NCBI GenBank assembly: GCA_947424995.1
Contig: CANDYO010000133.1
Span: 1 to 5,571 of the forward strand
Source of the DNA: Rickettsiales bacterium
GTDB taxonomy: Bacteria > Pseudomonadota > Alphaproteobacteria > Rickettsiales > CANDYO01
Length of the DNA: 5,571 nt
Reading direction: 5' to 3'
The notes beneath the pieces were generated by a model. The model did no database searches. It saw only the letters and a list, made by a program, of their open reading frames with translations, and was not told the DNA's origin. Each line of letters starts with the position of its first letter. The first letter of the stretch is position 1. The position numbers and the translations under genes were made by a program. Below are positions 1-4,586 of this stretch, piece by piece.

Positions 1-202
1 ATATTTTGTTATTAAAGATCATCCATTTAGCGATGGAAATAAACGCATTGGCTGTTTATTGTTTTTAATATATCTTCATAAAACAGGAATAATTACTCCT
101 GAAAATAATAGTCTAATTGCTATGGCACTTTTGGTTGCAGAAAGCGATCCTAAGCAAAAAGATTTAATCATTCAGTTAATAATGAATTTAATGAATGAGT
201 AA
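1..202 (+). CDS. RhuM-family protein, C-terminal Fic/DOC domain (5' end outside window)
   Basis: Only the last 66 codons are present, in the frame starting at base 2 and ending with TAA at 200–202. The visible part begins YFVIKDHPFSDGNKRIG, so the Fic active-site signature HPFxDGNKR sits at bases 20–46. The Lys after GN, where AMPylating Fic enzymes have Gly, is typical of Doc-like and RhuM-associated Fic domains. Known Fic enzymes transfer AMP or phosphate to target proteins, and Doc phosphorylates EF-Tu. The tail (ALLVAESDPKQKDLIIQLIM and a short end) matches my memory of the end of RhuM virulence-protein homologues, in which a Fic domain follows an N-terminal RhuM region. It could instead be a stand-alone death-on-curing toxin, since the N-terminal half and any antitoxin lie outside. 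The stop codon directly abuts the next ATG, so it probably heads or belongs to the downstream operon. The family call is firm; the RhuM subtype is likely. Confidence 0.8.
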   Translation, partial: YFVIKDHPFSDGNKRIGCLLFLIYLHKTGIITPENNSLIAMALLVAESDPKQKDLIIQLIMNLMNE

Positions 203-976
203 ATGATGACATCTAATAATCATGATCAACTTTATAACCAAGCAGAGCTATATGATATCGCTTTTGATTTTAAAGATATTAAAGCAGAATGTGACTTTCT
301 CACTTCGCTAGCACCTAACGCTAAATCATTTCTTGAGCTTGGCGCAGGCCCTGCGCTACATTGCATAGAAATGGCAAAGCGAGGTATAGCTTCGACAGCT
401 CTTGATCTATCAAGCTCGATGGTAGAATATGGTTTATCAAAAGCTCAGAAAAATGAAGTAGAGATTGAATACTCTTGCGCTAACATGATTGATTTTAAGT
501 CTGAAAATAAATGGGATTTAGTTGCCACGCTAATGGACTCTATTTCTTACATATATACTAATGACGATTTTATTACTCATCTTAAAACAGTTGCAAAACA
601 CCTCAATCAAAATGGTCTATATGTTTTGGAAATGATCCATCCTCGTGATGTTTTAGGGCTTGGTAAATCTACCAATACTAACTGGGAGATAGAGCGCGAT
701 GGTAAAGTAGTGAAAGTCAATTGGGGAAATCCTAATGACGTTTTTGATCCAATTACTCAAATAGTCAATAGCTCGGTTAGACTAGAATTTGGGTCTATTA
801 TAATAGAAGATATCGCTCCTCAGAGAAAATTCACCTTTAATGAATTGGATGCGCTGGTTAAGGCTAGTGGATGTTTTAAGTTAGTGAAAATATATGGCGC
901 TATGGATAAAAGCATTCCATTTAATAATGAGAAAATGGCATGGCGGATGGTCCCAGTTTTAAGGAAGATAAAATGA
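203..976 (+). CDS. Class I SAM-dependent methyltransferase
   Basis: This 257-aa cytoplasmic protein has a Rossmann-type methyltransferase fold. Motif I, the SAM-binding glycine loop, is FLELGAGPA at residues 43–51. The acidic end of strand 2 is ALDLS at 66–70, the NMIDF segment at 94–98 would contact the adenine, and WDLVATLMDSISYI at 104–117 is motif IV. The N-terminal YDIAFDFKDIKAECDFL (17–33) and the ending WRMVPVLRK are conserved-looking features of a small-molecule-type methyltransferase family. No substrate can be inferred. The start is ATGATG at 203–208 and either Met is possible; no strong Shine-Dalgarno is visible. It begins on the base after the upstream stop, suggesting translational coupling, and its TGA overlaps the next gene's ATG (ATGA at 973–976). 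The gene is intact, with no sign of decay. Confidence 0.88.
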   Translation: MMTSNNHDQLYNQAELYDIAFDFKDIKAECDFLTSLAPNAKSFLELGAGPALHCIEMAKRGIASTALDLSSSMVEYGLSKAQKNEVEIEYSCANMIDFKSENKWDLVATLMDSISYIYTNDDFITHLKTVAKHLNQNGLYVLEMIHPRDVLGLGKSTNTNWEIERDGKVVKVNWGNPNDVFDPITQIVNSSVRLEFGSIIIEDIAPQRKFTFNELDALVKASGCFKLVKIYGAMDKSIPFNNEKMAWRMVPVLRKIK

Positions 977-1470
977 TTAGATTATTAGAAGAATCAGATA
1001 TTCATATAATTGTAAATTCATTTGCAGAGGCTAATTGGCCAAAGCCTATCGCGTTATTTGAGCAATATTTTAAAGAACAATTGATAAGAAAACGATTTAT
1101 CTGGGTTTAATATGTCGCAGATAAACTAGCTGGATACATCACTTTAAAAATGGAATCAAAATATCAACCATTTTTGGATAAAAATATTCCTGAGACTAAT
1201 GATTTTAATGTGCTGCCATCATATCGCAGGCAAGGCATTGGATTGCAATTACTAAAAGCCGTTGAATTGAAAGCGGCAGAAACAAGTGATGTCATTGGTT
1301 TAGGTGTTGGACTATATGAAGGTTATGGAGTAGCTCAAAAATTATATATAAAACAAGGCTATGTACCAGATGGATTAGGTATTACCTATAACTGCACTAA
1401 AGTAGGATATGGAAGCAATGTTACGCTAGATGATGACTTAGTATTGTGGCTTACTAAGAAGTTGAAGTAA
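973..1470 (+). pseudogene. GNAT N-acetyltransferase, interrupted by an in-frame TAA
   Basis: From ATG 973 the frame reads MIRLLEESDIHIIVNSFAEA and continues to a TAA at 1108–1110. It then resumes without a shift (YVADKLAGYITLKMESKYQP onward) to the TAA at 1468–1470. The joined product would be 165 residues, normal for a single-domain GNAT enzyme that transfers acetyl from acetyl-CoA to an amine. The acetyl-CoA pyrophosphate-binding motif A is NVLPSYRRQGIGLQLL, with R/Q-x-x-G-x-G as RRQGIG. The C-terminal part has the AAQKLY-like stretch VAQKLYIKQGYVPDG common in this fold. The stop replaces one residue between WV and YV, and CAA to TAA or GAA to TAA would explain it. The 106-codon remainder from ATG 1150 lacks the first strands and is unlikely to fold. 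The ATG overlaps the upstream stop (ATGA), the normal start for this gene. A sequencing error or stop readthrough could also give this pattern. Confidence 0.8.
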
Positions 1471-1474
1471 ATTT

Positions 1475-1479
1475 AGGAG
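1475..1479 (+). promoter_or_regulatory. Shine-Dalgarno AGGAG for the fusion gene
   Basis: AGGAG lies 5 nt before ATG 1485, within the 14-nt gap after the GNAT pseudogene stop. It is the clearest ribosome-binding site in the operon. It fixes the start of the fusion gene and lets that gene be translated independently of the broken gene upstream. Confidence 0.8.
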
Positions 1480-1484
1480 TTATT

Positions 1485-2525
1485 ATGTTAAAAATAAAGT
1501 TTGTTGATCAACTTCCAATGGATGTTGAACAAAAAATGCGAGAAGATTTAGTTAAATATGAGACTCAAAATGGAGTTGATGTGAATTATCATCCTTTTTC
1601 GATTATTTTATATGATAATGATAACGCAATTGCTGTACTTAATGGATACACAGCCTATGCAGAGATTTATATAGATGATTTATGGGTCGATTCTAAGCAG
1701 CGTCATAAAGGACATGGTAAAAAACTTCTCTTAGAACTAGAAAATCATTTTAAGAACAAAGGATTTAATAATATCAATCTTGTAACCAATCAATTTCAGG
1801 CTCCAGAATTTTATAAAAAATGTGGGTATGAAGTTGAATTTATAAGAGAGAATCTTCAGCACCCTCAATTAACTAAGACTGGATTTATCAAATATTTTGA
1901 AAATGAGAAGCAAACTCAAGGAATTTTACAAAAAGATAATGTTTATAAATCCTACGATAAAATGTTTAATTGGTTTGATGAGCACCGCTCACGCGATCTT
2001 TTTGAGAAGTCTTATCTTGATTTAGCAATTAGCTACTTGAAACCTAATGCTAAAATCCTTGATCTTGGTTGTGGCATGGGTCAACCAATTGGTAAATATT
2101 TCATTGATAAGGGTTATCAGTTAACTGGTATCGATGGAAGCTCAAAATTGATCGACTTAGCTAAGGCCAGATTTCCTAAAGCTAAATTTATGGCTCAAGA
2201 TATGCGAGAGGTTAACTTAAAGGAAAAATTTGATCTAGTTCTTGCTTGGCATAGTTGCATTCATTTATCTAAAGATGCTCAACGTTCAATGTTTGAAATA
2301 TTTGAAAATCATATCAATCCTGGTGGGATTTTAATGTTTACCGGAGGTCCAAGCGAGGGAGAAGTATGGAGTGATAATGGCGGTGAAATGCTTTATCATG
2401 CTTCTCTTGATTCGGAAGAATATAAAAAACTATTAGCAGAGCATCATTTTGAGATCATTAAATATGCATTAAATGATGAAGAGTGCGGTGGAGCATGTGT
2501 TTGGGTGGCCAGATATGCTAGTTAG
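1485..2525 (+). CDS. Bifunctional fusion: GNAT acetyltransferase plus class I SAM methyltransferase
   Basis: This 346-aa protein carries two catalytic domains. Residues 1–137 are a complete GNAT domain. YIDDLWVDSKQRHKGHGKKL at 62–81 holds motif A (R73-x-x-G-x-G78), and QFQAPEFYKKCGYEVEF at 103–119 is the typical GNAT C-terminal alpha-beta element. A polar linker spans about 138–152 (ENEKQTQGILQKDN). Residues 153–346 form a SAM methyltransferase with motif I ILDLGCGMGQ (191–200), the acidic GID at 215–217, QDM at 238–240 and FDLVLAWHSCIHLS (249–262) as motif IV. The end CGGACVWVARY is typical of this methyltransferase type. The two activities probably act on the same small substrate or successive ones, but none is identifiable. 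AGGAG 5 nt upstream supports the start. Its stop lies 11 nt inside the next gene's preferred start. The intact frame across both domains argues against an assembly-made fusion. Confidence 0.9.
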   Translation: MLKIKFVDQLPMDVEQKMREDLVKYETQNGVDVNYHPFSIILYDNDNAIAVLNGYTAYAEIYIDDLWVDSKQRHKGHGKKLLLELENHFKNKGFNNINLVTNQFQAPEFYKKCGYEVEFIRENLQHPQLTKTGFIKYFENEKQTQGILQKDNVYKSYDKMFNWFDEHRSRDLFEKSYLDLAISYLKPNAKILDLGCGMGQPIGKYFIDKGYQLTGIDGSSKLIDLAKARFPKAKFMAQDMREVNLKEKFDLVLAWHSCIHLSKDAQRSMFEIFENHINPGGILMFTGGPSEGEVWSDNGGEMLYHASLDSEEYKKLLAEHHFEIIKYALNDEECGGACVWVARYAS

Positions 2526-3270
2526 AATCATATTATTATTTTCTTTAATTTCCAGCAATGCTTTTGCGGAGGAGCAGCTTTATATTATGCTCAATGTTGA
2601 TAATACTATTGTTGATCGAGTTCAAAATTGTAGCTCTAAACTCATTACTAAATTAGAAAAGCAAAACATTGATGTTCAGCAGTTAAAATTTATCACTAAC
2701 TATGAAAATTCGCCTAAATTCATATCGATGTATAAAAAATTATCCGAAGGAAAAGAGCTCATAAATGAATCTAAATATATGAGTAAAATAGAGGTACAAG
2801 AAATTGCTAATAATGAATTTAGTATTACTGAATGCATTGCCATCAGGCCAGCAATTAAAGATTTATTAGAGCAGCTCACGCTGCTCAAAATACCAGTAAC
2901 AATTTTATTAACCTCAAGAAATGATACCACCAGAACCGCAAATTTACAAAAAAACTTAAATCTAAAAATTGATGGTAAAAATTTCTTTCAAATAACGAAG
3001 GTAGTGCCAAGAGACTATTTTCGCATAAAACCAAAGGACGTTTCACTTAAAAGCGCCGTAGAACTTAGGAAGAATCTAAAATACATAAAGCCTGATGATT
3101 TTGTTATTTTACTTGATCATATTAGCGATAATAGATTTGTAAAAAGTGATCCAAAGAGAGATTTAAATATTTTTGTTTCTAAATTTTCTATAGATCAAAC
3201 TTATGATTATAATAAAGATAGACTGGAGATGCTAGCTATAATAGCTAAAATCAAACAGTTTATGCCTTAA
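2515..3270 (+). CDS. Secreted HAD-superfamily-like protein with altered nucleophile position
   Basis: I prefer ATG 2515 over the in-frame ATG 2473. It gives a 251-aa product starting with a textbook Sec signal peptide: M-L-V-R, the hydrophobic IILLFSLIS, then SNAFA with likely cleavage after A18. It also cuts the overlap with the upstream gene from 53 to 11 nt, and GGGTGG at 2503–2508 is a weak Shine-Dalgarno-like site. The mature part resembles HAD phosphatases: motif I LYIMLNVDNT (22–31), a cap-like insert to about 108, IRP at 110–112, motif II ILLTSR ending at R135, basic motif III near RIKPKD (171–175), and motif IV VILLDHISD (197–205). HAD motif I is normally DxDxT, with the first Asp as the nucleophile. 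Here that position is Asn27 (codon AAT, 2593–2595), so phosphatase activity by the usual route is doubtful. It would act in the periplasm or outside the cell. The HAD assignment rests on motif order only. Confidence 0.7.
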   Translation: MLVRIILLFSLISSNAFAEEQLYIMLNVDNTIVDRVQNCSSKLITKLEKQNIDVQQLKFITNYENSPKFISMYKKLSEGKELINESKYMSKIEVQEIANNEFSITECIAIRPAIKDLLEQLTLLKIPVTILLTSRNDTTRTANLQKNLNLKIDGKNFFQITKVVPRDYFRIKPKDVSLKSAVELRKNLKYIKPDDFVILLDHISDNRFVKSDPKRDLNIFVSKFSIDQTYDYNKDRLEMLAIIAKIKQFMP

Positions 3271-3273
3271 GAG

Positions 3274-3755
3274 ATGACAAAAATGATTTTAGAGCCAACC
3301 ATCCGTAATGTAAAACAACAACTGAATGAATGCCTTAATGCACTAACAAAGATTTTAGGTACGGATCTTTTAGGGGTTTATATTTATGGCTCATATCTTG
3401 TAGGTGGTTTGCAAAAATATAGTGACATTGACTTATTGGTTGTAATAAATCGTGCGACAACCACAAAGGAAAAAATTGAGTTGATTACCAATCTTCTTCA
3501 AATATCAGGCATTTACATGAAAGGTAACAAGCCACCTATTGAAATGACTCTTATGGACAGGTCAGCAATCAATCCGTAGGATTATCCTCCTCTTTTTGAT
3601 TTTCAATATGGTGAATGGTTGCGTCAATCATTTGAAATGGGAAATTTTAAAGCCATGGCTAATAGTGAAATGCCTGATCTTGCCCTGATTGTCACTAAAG
3701 TCTTATTGAAGAGTCATACAGATCAAAGCCAGAACAACTACTAGCTTATGTATTT
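3274..3755 (+). pseudogene. AadA-like aminoglycoside nucleotidyltransferase, broken and C-terminally truncated
   Basis: The first 101 codons carry the nucleotidyltransferase signature: GVYIYGSYLVGGLQKYSDID, with G39-S40, metal-binding D51 and D53, and a third acidic residue at E90 in PPIEMT. This layout matches ANT(3'')/AadA enzymes, which adenylylate aminoglycosides. A TAG at 3577–3579 ends the frame, but translation beyond it continues the family: NP-stop-DYPPLFDFQYGEWLRQ aligns with the AadA stretch IPWRYPAKRELQFGEW. The TAG therefore most likely replaces the conserved Trp codon TGG. Homology runs to KVLLKSHT, then jumps frame near 3720 to RSKPEQLLAYV, so there is also a frameshift, probably with a small deletion. 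After about 3755 the expected C-terminal third (AadA is about 260 aa) is missing and the palindromic block begins. Start may be ATG 3274 or ATG 3283; the latter has AAGAGA 8 nt upstream. The 101-aa fragment lacks the C-terminal domain and should be inactive. Confidence 0.82.
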
Positions 3756-3783
3756 CTGTATATACAGGAATCTGTATATACAG
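3756..3783 (+). repeat. Twin perfect 12-nt palindromes (potential 12-bp hairpin)
   Basis: CTGTATATACAG occurs at 3756–3767 and again at 3772–3783, separated by GAAT. Each copy is its own reverse complement, so each could be a dimer-binding site. The pair can also fold into a 12-bp stem with a GAAT loop. No T-run follows, so it is not a classical intrinsic terminator. It marks the left edge of the noncoding block. Confidence 0.75.
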
Positions 3784-3848
3784 TTATATGAATATCTATA
3801 AGGTATTTACCATCCAACAAATCTTGCCTTGGCTATTATTCTACTACA

Positions 3849-4000
3849 ATTGTTATTTGTCAAAGTAGAGTTCAATATGTATTGGAAATACAGGGCTTTT
3901 GCACGAATAATATTAGTTATATATTGCAAAAGGATATTCAATTTAAATATATGATGATTTTTATATAAAAGCCCTGGGTAATTGATAAATATCAAAGTAG
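3849..4000. repeat. Degenerate 20-nt direct repeats flanking the inner inverted repeat
   Basis: Bases 3849–3868 (ATTGTTATTTGTCAAAGTAG) and 3981–4000 (ATTGATAAATATCAAAGTAG) match at 16 of 20 positions, including a shared TCAAAGTAG at the right end. The core is itself nearly palindromic, so the copies match in both orientations. They bracket the CAGGGCTTTT pair. AT-rich chance similarity cannot be excluded. Confidence 0.4.
3891..3976. repeat. Inner inverted repeat CAGGGCTTTT / AAAAGCCCTG
   Basis: A perfect 10-nt inverted repeat at 3891–3900 and 3967–3976 encloses about 66 bp. The left arm reads on as GGGCTTTTGCACGAAT, and a second partner TGCAAAAG at 3925–3932 also pairs with CTTTTGCA (3895–3902), giving nested alternative stems. 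GGGCTTTTGCAC resembles the terminal sequences of some IS5-group elements as I remember them, so this could be a small internally deleted insertion sequence inside the larger palindrome. Confidence 0.55.
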
Positions 4001-4069
4001 TATGTGCTATAGATGTTATTCTGCAAATAGATATTCATAGTAATCTATACAGAGAGTCTAAAATTTATC

Positions 4070-4554
4070 ATGACTAATATTCCAAATAAAAATCTCATAT
4101 TGAGAATAAAAGAATTTATAACAGCTGTTATTAAGGGCAATGCTAAGCTTGTATCTGATCTGTTGGATGGAGATTATGGAATTTTGATCAATTAAGCCAG
4201 TGACAATGGAGGGATGACTGCTCTGCATTTTACATCTGCTTATGGCCATACTGATGTTATAATAATTTTATTAGAACATGGAGCTGATGCCCATCAAGTT
4301 GTTGATGGCCAGACCGCTCTGAGTAGAGCATCTTTTGGAAGACATGTTGATCTATAACTTGGCTAATAGCACATGGGGCTAATGTCAACTAAGTTGATTC
4401 TGGTGAATATACTGCTTTTGGTCAAGCTTCTTCAACAGGTGATGCTGATGTCATGACTTTATTAGTGGACATTGCTACTATGTATAGAAATCCAAATTTA
4501 TTAGTAACCCATCAAGAATTGACAAAAGTTAATTTTTATATTATTTTTCGTTAA
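4070..4554 (+). pseudogene. Ankyrin-repeat protein, degenerate
   Basis: Starting at ATG 4070 (MTNIPNKNLILRIKEF) the reading holds about four ankyrin repeats. Repeat one is FITAVIKGNAKLVSDLLDG. Repeat two is GMTALHFTSAYGHTDVIIIL followed by LEHGADAHQ, a near-canonical TALH-x-A/S…LL-x-x-GAD unit. Repeat three is QTALSRASFGRHVDL-TWLIAHGANVN, and repeat four is TAFGQASSTGDADVMTLLVD. Three lesions break it. TAA at 4193–4195 replaces what is probably CAA in N-Q-A-S-D. One base is lost around 4355–4356 (CTA-TA-ACT for a likely CTA-GTA-ACT), moving the frame by one. A second TAA at 4390–4392 replaces probable CAA in VN-Q-VD. The shifted frame ends at TAA 4552–4554. Ankyrin repeats mediate protein binding, and in intracellular bacteria such proteins are often secreted effectors. 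The upstream Shine-Dalgarno is weak, and the true start or further N-terminal sequence may have been removed by the palindromic element. Confidence 0.8.
4519..4547 (+). promoter_or_regulatory. Candidate sigma-70 promoter for the metallopeptidase–ankyrin gene
   Basis: A perfect TTGACA at 4519–4524 is followed after 17 nt by TATTTT at 4542–4547, which matches four of six bases of TATAAT. Transcription would start near 4554, giving a leader of about 33 nt. The site lies within the end of the ankyrin pseudogene. In AT-rich DNA the −10 match is weak evidence; the −35 and the spacing carry the call. Confidence 0.42.
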
Positions 4555-4573
4555 AGCTTAAGATTATAAAATT

Positions 4574-4577
4574 AGGA
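4574..4577 (+). promoter_or_regulatory. Shine-Dalgarno AGGA for the metallopeptidase–ankyrin gene
   Basis: AGGA (in TTAGGAAAA) lies 9 nt before ATG 4587, a suitable distance. It supports this start; no other ATG in the frame nearby has a better site. Confidence 0.6.
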
Positions 4578-4586
4578 AAAATTAAT

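Larger units (their letters stand above)
3771..4053. mobile_element. MITE- or foldback-like palindromic element, about 283 bp
   Basis: The left end (3771–3799) and the reverse complement of the right end (4027–4053) share two perfect blocks: TCTGTATA and the 13-nt TATGAATATCTAT, with 8 versus 6 unmatched bases between them. Further inward the arms match again (ACTAC, then TTG-TATTT-TCAA with two mismatches), and then at the perfect 10-nt pair CAGGGCTTTT/AAAAGCCCTG. The arms are unequal in length, the left one having extra sequence. No frame in the block looks like a protein and no transposase is present, so it would be non-autonomous. It lies where the nucleotidyltransferase pseudogene loses homology and ends before the ankyrin pseudogene. 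I found no certain target-site duplication. It could also be a rickettsial-type palindromic element or a decayed insertion-sequence end pair. The exact boundaries are uncertain, and the left limit could extend to 3756. Confidence 0.5.

Noticed and set aside
2473..2514. Earlier ATG for the HAD-like gene
   Set aside because: It would put 14 residues before a complete signal peptide, lacks a Shine-Dalgarno site and would enlarge the overlap with the fusion gene to 53 nt.
2700..2930. Reverse-strand open frame of 76 codons
   Set aside because: It lies wholly inside the secreted HAD-like gene on the opposite strand and looks like a shadow frame.
3756..3783. LexA-type SOS boxes
   Set aside because: The classical box is CTG-N10-CAG over 16 nt, while these are CTG-N6-CAG over 12 nt. 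They lie after a broken gene, not before one.
3807..3995. Reverse-strand open frame of 62 codons
   Set aside because: It runs through the inverted-repeat block, has no ribosome-binding site or recognisable motif, and its sequence is explained by AT-rich repeat DNA.
3756..4053. CRISPR array
   Set aside because: The repeats are few, inverted and unevenly spaced, without regular unique spacers.
4058..4249. Reverse-strand open frame of 63 codons
   Set aside because: It is antisense to clear ankyrin-repeat coding sequence and shows no motif of its own.
1108..4392. Stop-codon reassignment (TAA/TAG read as Gln or another amino acid)
   Set aside because: TAA and TAG also end genes at natural positions (200, 1468, 2523, 3268). 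The TAG at 3577 sits at a conserved Trp, and the same pseudogenes carry frameshifts, so decay explains the stops better.
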